The notes below the pieces were generated by a model. That model was not told where the DNA came from. It saw nothing but the letters and a program-made list of their open reading frames with translations, and did not search any database. A stretch of DNA of 64,000 bases from GCA-2687025 sp964473525 (GTDB taxonomy: Bacteria > Poribacteria > WGA-4E > GCA-2687025), in assembly GCA_964473525.1 (NCBI GenBank), contig CAYYPK010000012.1, positions 104,865-168,864 of the forward strand, written 5' to 3'. The position numbers and the translations under genes are program-made. Below are positions 1-8,288 of this stretch, one piece after another (position 1 is the first letter of the stretch; each line of letters begins with the position of its first letter).

Positions 1-2
1 GC

Positions 3-314
3 GCCCTCGTGTTCGCCATGGCTAAGAGGAAGGATTGGCCGGAGTACCAGGCCGCGTCGGAGTTCATCAGCAAGCGGATTCAGCACAGCCCGTCTGGTTA
101 CCCGTACTACACCCGGTATTACATGGCGCAGGCGCTGTTTCACGGCGACCTCGAGGCGTGGGAAGCCTGGAACCAGCACACCGTCAGGCGCCTTCAGGAG
201 ACCCAGCAGGTGGACGGCAGTTTTAACAGCTCCCATGGACCAGCGTACGCCACGGGAATGTCTGCCCTCTCCCTGGCTCTGAACTACCGTCTGCTGCCCG
301 TCTACGAGAGATGA
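3..314 (+). CDS. Prenyltransferase/terpene-cyclase-like alpha-toroid protein, C-terminal part
   Basis: The frame is open to the left edge, so the 5' part lies outside the window; about 103 codons remain. The tail has the pattern of a squalene/prenyltransferase-type helical repeat: aromatic-rich YPYYTRYYMAQAL, then an acidic-aromatic stretch, then the turn motif QQVDGSF followed by Y-A-T-G-M-S-A-L-S-L-A-L, which matches the Q-x-x-DGSW...TAxALLAL repeat. Substrate and reaction cannot be read from this fragment; many such domains occur in secreted proteins of unknown role. The stop at 312-314 is followed 13 bases later by the start of the next gene, so the two are probably cotranscribed. Confidence 0.6.
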   Translation, partial: ALVFAMAKRKDWPEYQAASEFISKRIQHSPSGYPYYTRYYMAQALFHGDLEAWEAWNQHTVRRLQETQQVDGSFNSSHGPAYATGMSALSLALNYRLLPVYER

Positions 315-327
315 GTTGGAGAACGCG

Positions 328-2751
328 ATGTGGAGCGCAAGCCCTATCCTCGCCCTTGTGGCGGCGTTGCTCGTGCCGTCGGCGTCGTGGGTTCCCGTCG
401 AGGAGGGGGATAGCACGTGGCGCCTGCTGTGGAAGAACGGCGACGCCCTTCCAGGGCGGCCGTTGGAAAGCGGGCCGGGAGAGGTGCGATGGGCATCGCC
501 TCCCTTTGCGGATGCCCTGGTCATCGACCCGGACGCGTTGGGTTCCATCGTGTTTCCCGACCGACCCGTGGAGCCGGCCGAAGCCTATCGGGTGCGGACG
601 GTCTCCGGCGATGTCTTTGTGGCGGATCTGGCGCACGCGGATGGCGCCACCCTCGTCTTCTCCAGCCGACGCCACGGGTGGATCCGCGCGGCTCGCGACA
701 TGGTCTACACACTCGACCTGCGGCGACACCCGAACCTGATGTTCGATGGCTCGCAGCTGAGCAATTGGTCGCGGGCGTGGGAGTACGCCACGCGCGCTCA
801 AGGCGTTCGCTTGGGCCCATCGGCGTCCAATTGGGAGATGGATCCAGAAGGTCATCCACACACGGATAAGCCACAGGCGGAGATGCATCACGCGCTCGAC
901 TGGCCCGAGCGTTTCGAGCTCGCCCTCGAGTTCGCGTCCACCGAGCGGCCGGGCTTTGCCCTGGCCATCGGCCGAGGCGTCAACCAGGCTCTACGACTGG
1001 AGACCTGGGGCGACGACCTGGTGATCGCGCAAGGCAGGCAGTTCAAGCGAGTGTTGGTGGTCCAGGAGGGACAGGTTGACGTTCGTCTACGGCTTGCCTT
1101 GGACGCGCCAGCAGGCGTCGTAGAGGTGCACGACGGAGCTGGGCTCCTGCTTGCGTCCCTGTCGGATGTCCAGCCTTTGGAGCAGGACGCGGGACTCACC
1201 ATCAGGAGCCGAGGTCGTGATCTGACAGTGAAGCTGTTACGCGCGTACCGCCAATCGGTCGCGCGTCAGAGACAGCCGGTCGATCGTGGCAGCCCGCGCG
1301 TCCACATGATCGATGGGGAGGTCGTCTACGGTCGTCTGTCCGGCGACGACGACGGCGCCTACGTTCTGGACAGCGATGGCGTCCGGCGCGATGTCGATTT
1401 GGGAGAGATCGATCGCATCGTCCGACCGGATATCGAGTTGGGTGACGTCTGGGGCCCTTCGGAGCTGACCTATCCCGACGGGTCTGTCCTGCGCGGCTGG
1501 GTCGAGGCGCTAGACCGGGATCGCGTCACACTCCGCACGGCCTTCGCGGACGAGCCGGTGGGCTGCGCTCTCGCCGGGGCGTCCAGACTGAACTTCGGAT
1601 CACGGTCGAGCACAGACGAGGGCGACGAATTCGCTGACCGTCTCCTCCACTCGGCGGGGAGGCTCCGTGGCCGCCTCTCGTTTAGCGGGCAAGATGGCTC
1701 GCCTATCGGGTGGCAGGTCGTGGGCGGCGCTAGGCCTGCTCCACTGGTCCTCGGGGGAGGCGCTCGCATTCAGCGCGGCATCCGGCCCACGTCGACGACC
1801 TACGACCGCGAGGCGTATCCCGACGTGCTGCGCCTGAAGAGCCGCGAAATCATCGCTTGCAGGGTCGTGTCAGTCGACGAGGAACAGGTGGAATTCCACT
1901 CCCCATTCGTCGAAGCCCGCACGCTGGACGCACGTCATGTTAAAGCCATCGAGCTCTCACCAGGATCCGTCGCGGGCGGCGCGAGTTCTGGCAGATCTCT
2001 CAAGGTGAGCCGTGGCCAGACCGTTGTAATCGAGGACGCCATGCCGGGCGCGCGGAACAACCAAGGGGCGGCGGGTCAGCGGATCGTCGTTCGGATAATG
2101 AGGCCTGACGGCAGCAGCATGGTCTTACCGATCAACGGAGCCGCGGGGATGATTCAGCTCGACGGTGACGGGACGATCATCCGTCTGGGCGAGGGCAGGA
2201 GGGTCGTTCGCGTGGACGGTGACGCGCGGATCATCGCGCTCAACGGCGCCGAGGGCGGTGTCGACAGGGGAGCGTTGGACCGCGCCCTGACCGTCCCGCG
2301 TTTCCTTCGCGACAACCCGCCGACGCACGTGCTGGTGGCGAGGACCGGCGACCTGCTGCGAGGGCGGCTGCTGGGCATAGACCAGGAGACGGTCCATTTC
2401 CAGTCCAAGCTACGAAGTCTGCACATCCCTATCGGTCGCGTGGCGCGTGTTGTCGACGTCACCAAGCCCGAGGACGATCCCACCTCGGACGCCGATGCCG
2501 ACGCTACCGGCTTCACGGAGACCACGCTCCGAGTAACGCTAGCGGACGGCTCATCTCTCATCTTCACGCCGCTCGAATCCAACGATGGGGAGCTGACGGG
2601 GCGTTCACCGATCTACGGCGCGGTGGCGATCGCGGAGGACAGCGTAGACCAGGTGCGCTCTGGCAGTGACGCGGTCGAGGAATTCCCGTCAGTCTTCGCT
2701 GATTGGGTTGTCCGCCCCGGCAAGGAGCCCGCGTTCGGGGGCGACGAATAG
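328..2751 (+). CDS. Large secreted protein with six degenerate GD-x-L-x-G beta repeats and a lectin-like domain
   Basis: This 807-residue protein has a signal peptide (MWSASPILALVAALLVPSAS). I chose the ATG at 328 because GGAG lies 6 bases upstream; an in-frame TTG at 316 is the alternative. At least six copies of a roughly 45-residue unit are visible, each with a polar G-D or D-G turn, a short x-L-x-G-x-L strand, a central x-V-x-F/L strand and an I-x-x-I/V end: near residues 30, 330, 385, 510, 665 and 725. Between copies 1 and 2 (about residues 135-310) is a concanavalin-like stretch starting MFDGSQLSNWS. Similar repeats occur in exported proteins of Planctomycetes-like bacteria, but I know no assigned function. 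No C-terminal W-G-x-L-K motif is present. It probably forms an operon with the upstream partial gene. Confidence 0.7.
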   Translation: MWSASPILALVAALLVPSASWVPVEEGDSTWRLLWKNGDALPGRPLESGPGEVRWASPPFADALVIDPDALGSIVFPDRPVEPAEAYRVRTVSGDVFVADLAHADGATLVFSSRRHGWIRAARDMVYTLDLRRHPNLMFDGSQLSNWSRAWEYATRAQGVRLGPSASNWEMDPEGHPHTDKPQAEMHHALDWPERFELALEFASTERPGFALAIGRGVNQALRLETWGDDLVIAQGRQFKRVLVVQEGQVDVRLRLALDAPAGVVEVHDGAGLLLASLSDVQPLEQDAGLTIRSRGRDLTVKLLRAYRQSVARQRQPVDRGSPRVHMIDGEVVYGRLSGDDDGAYVLDSDGVRRDVDLGEIDRIVRPDIELGDVWGPSELTYPDGSVLRGWVEALDRDRVTLRTAFADEPVGCALAGASRLNFGSRSSTDEGDEFADRLLHSAGRLRGRLSFSGQDGSPIGWQVVGGARPAPLVLGGGARIQRGIRPTSTTYDREAYPDVLRLKSREIIACRVVSVDEEQVEFHSPFVEARTLDARHVKAIELSPGSVAGGASSGRSLKVSRGQTVVIEDAMPGARNNQGAAGQRIVVRIMRPDGSSMVLPINGAAGMIQLDGDGTIIRLGEGRRVVRVDGDARIIALNGAEGGVDRGALDRALTVPRFLRDNPPTHVLVARTGDLLRGRLLGIDQETVHFQSKLRSLHIPIGRVARVVDVTKPEDDPTSDADADATGFTETTLRVTLADGSSLIFTPLESNDGELTGRSPIYGAVAIAEDSVDQVRSGSDAVEEFPSVFADWVVRPGKEPAFGGDE

Positions 2752-3105
2752 CGGCAGGCGTCTGAAACGGCCCATGGGGCCCTCCCCTCGAGCCAGACAG
2801 CCAGCGTGTGGCGTGCGCGCCAGGGCAGTCGACGCTAACTGAACGAACAGACACGCCCACCACCGCTACACCGCCCTGAGCCGAGGCCGCGGCCCTGCGT
2901 TGTGACATGACCGGGCGGAGAAACGTCGCATTGAGCGGCGGCCACGGCTGTAAGAGGGGCTGCGCCAGGCTATATCTTAGAGGAGTGTGGGCCGGCTGGA
3001 TACCGGCCGATACGCAACATCGGACTGGAGGCCTTGACTGCGCACAACGCGCCGACGCAGGGAGCTCCACGGCTCAGGCGCGCGGCGGCACGGAAAGGAC
3101 GTGCA
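2752..3105. other. Intergenic leader before the nfnAB fusion, with one hairpin
   Basis: No convincing gene lies here. The stretch 2990-3008 can fold into a 6-bp stem (GGCCGG / CCGGCC) with a 7-base loop, about 100 bases ahead of the chosen nfnAB start. It could be a leader structure, or only GC-rich chance pairing. An in-frame TTG at 3034 would extend the following gene by 24 residues, but it lacks a good ribosome binding site and the added residues look non-conserved. I see no clear sigma-70 promoter. Confidence 0.35.
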
Positions 3106-5706
3106 ATGCACCTGGGCCGAGATTCATTACGCGGCAAGCAAATCGCCATCGTCGACAACGAACCTATCGCGTGCGACCCCGATCCTGCGCGGGCTACGGC
3201 TATCCACCGCCTGCGGTTGGCCGTCAATCGCGAGTGGGGCGAGGACTATCACGCGGGCCAGTTCGTCATGCTGCGCGTTGACGCTCACGGCGAGCGCATC
3301 CCGCTCACGGTGGCCGACTACGATCCCGACGACGGCATCCTCACCCTCGTATTCCAGGTAGTTGGAGCTACGACACGCGCCCTGGCGGAGGCCCGCGCCG
3401 GGAGCGTGATCGAGGACGTCACCTTTCCGCTCGGCCGAGGCATCGACCTTTCGCCTCCAGATCCCCGGCGGGACATCGCCATCGTTGTGGGCGGTGGCAT
3501 TGGCGCGGTGCCGTCACACGCGAAGGCGAAAGCTCTTGCCGCCGCCGGATACCGCGTCGTTAGCTTGCTCGGGGCGCGTACAGCGCCGCTTCTCGTCCTC
3601 GTCGACGCCATACGCAAGGTCTCGGACGCGTGCTACGTCACGACTGATGACGGTTCGTATGACGGGCCCGGCGCAGTGTTTACCGGCGCCGAGATGGGCG
3701 ACCCGGATACTCGCGCGCTGCGCGTCACGGACGTGCTCGAACAGGTGGTCAGGTACTCTCGCGAAGACACTATCTCCCGTATGCCTCACTTCCGCGACCT
3801 CTACGCCGCCGATCGCGTCGCCCGGATTTACCTGTCGGGACCGGACGCCATGATGGCCGCCGCGACGGAAGTAACCCGCGGCATGGGCATCCCCACATAC
3901 GCGTCCCTGAATTCCGTCATGGTCGACGGCAGCGGCATGTGCGGCGGGTGCAAGGTGACGTTGCGCTCCCCAGACGGCGAACGGCTCGCATACACATGCG
4001 CCGACGGCCCCGTATTCAACGCGCATGAGTTGGACTGGGAAGAGGTGCGCACGCGCGGCGCACGGTACAAGTGGCAGGAGGAACTCGTCGAGGCCTCACA
4101 GGACGCACACTCGGTCGTCGCTGCGGAATCGCTCGCGGCGACGGCGCGACGCTTCGGCGTGCCAGAAGCGACGAGCGCCGCGGAACTGTCGACCGCGATG
4201 GAGAATCGGTTCGAACACGTCGCGGGATACATGACGTTCGAGGATGCGATTGAGGCGTGCGACCGCTGCGTGTGCAAGATCGCCGAAGGACGCGTCCGCT
4301 TCTGCACGCAAGGCTGCCCTCTGGGCATCCGCGTGCAGGAATTCACGCAGCCGCTGAAACCCGACGCTCTCATAGAACGGCTGTGGCCAGGAGGTGTGGG
4401 CGACGGCGTGGACGCGAGGGCTTTGCTTGAGGAGACCCTACATCGAGCAGCGACCGACCCCGCCTCCTGCGAGCCGGCAGAGCTGGAGGCGGTGGACCAC
4501 GCGGTGTTCGAAGCGTTCGAGGCGCTGAACGATCACAACCCGATCCCCGAGATCACAGGGCTGGTGTGTCCGCAGGAACGCCAGTGCGAGGATCCATTGG
4601 CAGGATGCATCCGCGCGCGCAAAGGCGAGCCGGTCGAGGTTGGGACCATTGAGGCGTTCATCGCGCACTGGCTGCGCGCCAACCGCGACCGTATCGAGAC
4701 GTACCCGTGGTTCCATGAACACGCCGTAGCCGACCCGACTGGGAAGCGCGTCATGGTCATCGGCACGGGGCCAGCGGGCCTCGTCGCGGCAGCGGAACTC
4801 GCCATCGACGGCCACGAAGTCGTCATGTACGAGACGCTTCACGAGCCGGGCGGGGTTCTGATCTATGGGATTCCCGAGTTCCGTCTGCCGAACGACATCG
4901 TCAAACACGAGATCGAGCGCATCATGGCCCTCGGCGTCACGATTGAGGTGAACCGCCCTATCGCGGACGCGCGCGAGCATATGAAGCGGCACGGATTCGA
5001 CGCCGCCTTCGTCGCCACCGGAGCTGGTACTGCCAAGCACCTGGACATCCCCGGCGAGAACCTGACGGGCGTCTACACCGCCAACGAGTTCCTCGTCCGG
5101 GTGAACTTCATGAAGGCTTACCGATTCCCCGAATACACCACGCCCGTGCCCGACGTCATGGGCAAACGCGTGGCAGTCTTCGGCGGCGGCAACGTGGCCA
5201 TGGACTCCGCGCGGTGCGCGCTACGCCTCGGAGCGAAAGAAGTCACCGTGATGTACAGAAGGTCGGACGCGGAGATCCCCGCCCGGCTGGAGGAGCATGT
5301 CGTAGCGCAGCGGGAGGGGGTTCAGTTCCAGTACCTCGTGACGCCGTACGAGCTCTTGGGCGAGGACGGGCGACTTGTCGCGGTTGGGTACTACGACAAC
5401 ACGCTTGGCGAGCCGGACGAGGACGGCCGCCGGCGTCCCGTCGCAGACACTGACCATCCCCGCGAGGCCCCCGCAGACATCGCTATCATAGCCATCGGCC
5501 AGGATCCCAATCCCCTGCTAGACCTGTCCGCTTACGACCTGGACCGCACCGGGCGTATCATCGTGGACGATGAAACGCTCGAAACCAGTGTGCCGGGCGT
5601 GTACGCGGGCGGCGACACCGTAGCGGGAACGGGCGGCACGGTGATATTCGCCGCGGGATGTGGGCTCATGGCGGCGCGGGCGATCAACGCGCGTCTGTCA
5701 GCGTGA
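3106..5706 (+). CDS. nfnAB: Fused NfnA-NfnB: NADH-dependent reduced ferredoxin:NADP+ oxidoreductase
   Basis: This 866-residue flavoprotein joins two normally separate subunits. Residues about 1-330 are NfnA-like: a ferredoxin-reductase FAD domain, an NAD site (GGGIGAVPSHAKAKAL) and a [2Fe-2S] site with MCGGCK followed by YTCADGP. Residues about 395-860 are NfnB/GltD-like: Cys-rich CDRCVCK...CTQGCP and GLVCPQERQC segments for [4Fe-4S] clusters, an FAD motif (GTGPAGLVAAAEL), an NADPH motif (GGGNVAMDSA) and a C-terminal YAGGDTVAGTGGTV. In acetogens, NfnAB uses electron bifurcation to link NADPH with NADH and reduced ferredoxin, which suits the Wood-Ljungdahl operon facing it. AAAGGA six bases before the ATG supports this start. 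It is convergent with the ferredoxin-like gene, 14 bases apart. Exact electron partners are inferred. Confidence 0.88.
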   Translation: MHLGRDSLRGKQIAIVDNEPIACDPDPARATAIHRLRLAVNREWGEDYHAGQFVMLRVDAHGERIPLTVADYDPDDGILTLVFQVVGATTRALAEARAGSVIEDVTFPLGRGIDLSPPDPRRDIAIVVGGGIGAVPSHAKAKALAAAGYRVVSLLGARTAPLLVLVDAIRKVSDACYVTTDDGSYDGPGAVFTGAEMGDPDTRALRVTDVLEQVVRYSREDTISRMPHFRDLYAADRVARIYLSGPDAMMAAATEVTRGMGIPTYASLNSVMVDGSGMCGGCKVTLRSPDGERLAYTCADGPVFNAHELDWEEVRTRGARYKWQEELVEASQDAHSVVAAESLAATARRFGVPEATSAAELSTAMENRFEHVAGYMTFEDAIEACDRCVCKIAEGRVRFCTQGCPLGIRVQEFTQPLKPDALIERLWPGGVGDGVDARALLEETLHRAATDPASCEPAELEAVDHAVFEAFEALNDHNPIPEITGLVCPQERQCEDPLAGCIRARKGEPVEVGTIEAFIAHWLRANRDRIETYPWFHEHAVADPTGKRVMVIGTGPAGLVAAAELAIDGHEVVMYETLHEPGGVLIYGIPEFRLPNDIVKHEIERIMALGVTIEVNRPIADAREHMKRHGFDAAFVATGAGTAKHLDIPGENLTGVYTANEFLVRVNFMKAYRFPEYTTPVPDVMGKRVAVFGGGNVAMDSARCALRLGAKEVTVMYRRSDAEIPARLEEHVVAQREGVQFQYLVTPYELLGEDGRLVAVGYYDNTLGEPDEDGRRRPVADTDHPREAPADIAIIAIGQDPNPLLDLSAYDLDRTGRIIVDDETLETSVPGVYAGGDTVAGTGGTVIFAAGCGLMAARAINARLSA

Positions 5707-5720
5707 ACGGCGCGGGGTCT

Positions 5721-6479
5721 CTACGCCTGCACCGGCGAGGACACGTCTCCACGTGTGCCGACGATCATCCGGCGCAGCGGCAGGGATCTTCCCGACGCTT
5801 TCAGCGCCTCTTGGCCCATGTACCAGTACCCGGAGCAGCACGGAACTTCCATGTGCACGACCGTGAGGCTACGCGCGTCGGACTGCCGAAGGATCTCGGC
5901 CAGGCGCAGGGCCGCCGGCTCATACTCGCTCGACTTCGGGCAGCCAATCATGACGGCCGTACCGGACGTGAATTCCTCGCGCAACTCCGCGCGCGCGAAC
6001 GGGGCGCAGTCGGCGACCAGCATGAGGTCGGCGCCGCGCAGGAACGGAGCGTCGGGCGGGATCAGTTCCAGCTTAATGGGCCAGTGGGGCAACGTCGGGC
6101 CTGATGGCGCCGGCCCCTGAGCCATCCGTGGCGTCGGTGCGCGCATGTCGCTGAGGCGTATTGGCGTGGACGAAGGGCAGCCGGCCTCCGGCTGCGTTTG
6201 TGGAGCTGCGGGACGAGGCGTGGCGGTCTGTGTCCACCGTTGCGCCAGATGCTCGCGCACCGCCTCCTCGTCGAACGCTCCCGCCTGCCGCGTCTCGATG
6301 GTGATGGCGTCCTCGGGACATATGCCGAGGCACGCTCCCAGGCCGTCGCACAGGATGTCGTTCAGCAGCACCGCCGTGCCGTCGACAACCTCGATGGCTC
6401 CCTCGGCGCAACTCGGGATGCAATCGCCGCAGCCGTTGCACTTCTCCGCGTCGATCGAGACGATTTCTCTGACTGCCAA
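5721..6479 (-). CDS. Ferredoxin-domain iron-sulfur protein closing the Wood-Ljungdahl operon
   Basis: The N-terminal 65 residues hold two ferredoxin motifs: CNGCGDCIPSC, which is complete, and CDGLGACLGICP, in which the second Cys is replaced by Leu, so that cluster may be altered. A Pro/Ala-rich linker (about 75-120) leads to a C-terminal domain of about 120 residues with three conserved-looking cysteine sites (VADCAPFAR, MIGCPK, VPCCSGYW). This architecture is known from anaerobes near hydrogenase, CODH and nitrogenase-like genes, but its electron partners are not defined. The start is TTG; GGAAGGA upstream supports it. It is the last gene of the run, 247 bases after the HD gene with a repeat between them, so it may have its own transcript. 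Confidence 0.7.
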   Translation of the reverse strand: MAVREIVSIDAEKCNGCGDCIPSCAEGAIEVVDGTAVLLNDILCDGLGACLGICPEDAITIETRQAGAFDEEAVREHLAQRWTQTATPRPAAPQTQPEAGCPSSTPIRLSDMRAPTPRMAQGPAPSGPTLPHWPIKLELIPPDAPFLRGADLMLVADCAPFARAELREEFTSGTAVMIGCPKSSEYEPAALRLAEILRQSDARSLTVVHMEVPCCSGYWYMGQEALKASGRSLPLRRMIVGTRGDVSSPVQA

Positions 6480-6598
6480 TGCGGCGTCCTTCCGTGGTTC
6501 TGCTTCGATCCGGCTAGCTTACTGTCGTGTGCAGCGCGCACGCGACGCGCCGGGAGGTCCAGCACGGAATGGTGTTGCCCCCGACGCCCGCCCTGTAC

Positions 6599-6678
6599 GT
6601 CATTCTGAGGAGCTTAGCGACGAAGAATCTTGGCTTGACCAGTGGCATCAGAGATTCTTCGCTTCGCTCAGAATGACA
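6599..6678. repeat. Dispersed inverted repeat, GTCATTCTGAGCGAAGCGAAGAATCT type, copy 1
   Basis: Two arms face each other: 6599-6630 and 6652-6678. The reverse complement of the right arm reads like the left arm, with a few insertions and substitutions. The same motif recurs at 12821-12900. When translated, this repeat gives the familiar HSEERSEES-type string seen in many genome annotations, marking it as a common intergenic palindromic element. It could form a long hairpin in the transcript between the HD gene and the ferredoxin-like gene. Mobility or function is not shown here. Confidence 0.75.
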
Positions 6679-6726
6679 GGTGGTGAGAGTCTATCAGCGC
6701 CTGCTATCGTTGCTTCCTGGGAACAC

Positions 6727-7455
6727 CTATTCCACGAAGCGCTTGTGCGCGAGGCGCTTGCCTGTTTCGGTACGGAACACCTCGTCGATGATCGCGGTTA
6801 GCCTGCCCTTGTCCTGCTTCTCGAATCCCTCGGGGACTTCCTCGAGACGGTCCGCGTCCCACACGACGCGGAACTCCGGCGTGTCGATGTCGTCCGCGCT
6901 GTGGTGACTGCGCACGATGCGGCAGACGTGGTCGATGGAGTCCTCCCGCATGCCGAGGTTCTCCATGATCCCGCGTGCAATGGCGGCGCCCTCGACCTCC
7001 TGGTACGTGGCGTCGGACGACCCGTGTTTGCGCTCGGCCGCGGGCACGCCGACATCGTGTAGCACGGCAGCGGCGAGCACCACGCGGGGGTCGGCCTCCT
7101 CGCGCTTGAGGATGTCCTGGGCGCGGTCGAGAACTAGCAGGGAGTGCACGACGATGTCCTCCGCCTCGCCGAGTTGCTGCTTCACGGCTTCGACAAGCCG
7201 ATCAACGATGGGCGTCTCGCCGGTGTCCTCAAGCTGAAGCTCCGCCGGGTCGAACCCGAGGCACTCGCGGGCATAGGAGCACCAACGGGCGCAGCCCAAG
7301 CTGACGTTGACGTTCTGGATCCGCTTGCCACATCCGGGACACCGCCTCGTGACGTCGGTCTTGAAGAACTCGACGATCGTGTCGCACGCCTGGCACTTGA
7401 CGTCGAAGATGTCCTCCGGCGTCCAGTAGCGGGTGTCCTGTCCCGGACACTGCAT
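6727..7455 (-). CDS. Zinc-ribbon plus HD-domain phosphohydrolase-like protein
   Basis: The 242-residue protein starts with a Cys-rich region (CQAC at about 22, CPGC at about 40, then CARWCSYAREC at about 55), probably binding zinc or an Fe-S cluster. An HD domain follows, with His-Asp in AVLHDVGVP near residue 133 and further His residues in KHGSS and RSHHSAD. HD domains hydrolyse phosphate esters, often nucleotides; the substrate here is unknown. It sits downstream of cooC and acsV in the same direction, 25 bases away, with GGAGAGGAGG ahead of its ATG. Context suggests a regulatory or maturation role in carbon monoxide dehydrogenase metabolism, which is inference. Confidence 0.75.
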   Translation of the reverse strand: MQCPGQDTRYWTPEDIFDVKCQACDTIVEFFKTDVTRRCPGCGKRIQNVNVSLGCARWCSYARECLGFDPAELQLEDTGETPIVDRLVEAVKQQLGEAEDIVVHSLLVLDRAQDILKREEADPRVVLAAAVLHDVGVPAAERKHGSSDATYQEVEGAAIARGIMENLGMREDSIDHVCRIVRSHHSADDIDTPEFRVVWDADRLEEVPEGFEKQDKGRLTAIIDEVFRTETGKRLAHKRFVE

Positions 7456-7480
7456 GCGCGCCTCCTCTCCCTTGCGGTTC

Positions 7481-8260
7481 TTACGCCGCCAGCCGCTGCA
7501 TCATGTCGCCGACTGCGGTCAGCGCGGGCGAGTCGTCCGGCAGGTCCATCACGCCCTCCGCGTCCATGCTACGGGAGACGACCCCCTCGTCGTACGCCAT
7601 CTCCCCGAGCAGGGGCAGACCGGCGGCTTCGAGTTCGTCGAGCTTGTCCGCCATCACGCTGCCGGCAGCGAAGGCGCCGGACGCCGCGTCGATGCGGTTC
7701 AACACGAGATAGGTCTTCTCGATCCCCAGCTTGATGTCCTGCACGAGTTGGTGGATGCGCCCGGCAGACCGGAGCGCCGTCACCGACGGGTTCGCCACGA
7801 TCAGCAGCGCGTTGACGTTCCGGGTTGTGCGGCGCGACAGGTGTTCCATCCCCGCCTCGTTGTCCATCACGACATAGGAATAGCTTGCGGAGAGCTTCTC
7901 CAGGAACCCCTTCAGCAGGTCGTTGGCGTAGCAGTAGCAACCCGGTCCCTCGGTGCGTCCCATGACGAGCAGGTCGAAGCCAGTCGACTCCACGAGCGCG
8001 TCGTGCACCTCGTACTCCACCATCCGCCCCTTCGGAACGCCAGCGGGGGCGTCGGCGCCGTCGGACATGATCCTGTCCACCGTGTCCACGACGGACGTGT
8101 CGTACTCGAGCCCGAGCGCCTCGTTGAGGTTGGCGTTTGGGTCGGCGTCCACGGCCAGGATAGGCGTGCGGCGCTCGTTGACGAAATGCGTCGTTATCAA
8201 CGCCGAGAGCGTGGTCTTACCCGTGCCTCCCTTGCCCGCGATCGCTATGGAATAGGGCAT
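7481..8260 (-). CDS. cooC: CooC/AcsF-type nickel-insertion ATPase, operon copy 2
   Basis: CooC-type ATPases use ATP to help load nickel into carbon monoxide dehydrogenase or acetyl-CoA synthase. The 259-residue protein has the deviant Walker A motif GKGGTGKTT at the N-terminus, the VDADPNAN switch motif, a metal-binding-type CYCYAN pair (C-x-C) and VMDNEAGMEHLSR. GGAGTG just upstream supports the ATG. It lies directly downstream of acsV and shares its family with the gene at 18903-19688; the two differ in sequence, so they may serve CODH and ACS respectively. Which copy serves which enzyme cannot be told from sequence. Confidence 0.9.
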   Translation of the reverse strand: MPYSIAIAGKGGTGKTTLSALITTHFVNERRTPILAVDADPNANLNEALGLEYDTSVVDTVDRIMSDGADAPAGVPKGRMVEYEVHDALVESTGFDLLVMGRTEGPGCYCYANDLLKGFLEKLSASYSYVVMDNEAGMEHLSRRTTRNVNALLIVANPSVTALRSAGRIHQLVQDIKLGIEKTYLVLNRIDAASGAFAAGSVMADKLDELEAAGLPLLGEMAYDEGVVSRSMDAEGVMDLPDDSPALTAVGDMMQRLAA

Positions 8261-8288
8261 GTGTCACTCCTTAGTCCCTGTCGGCGGC

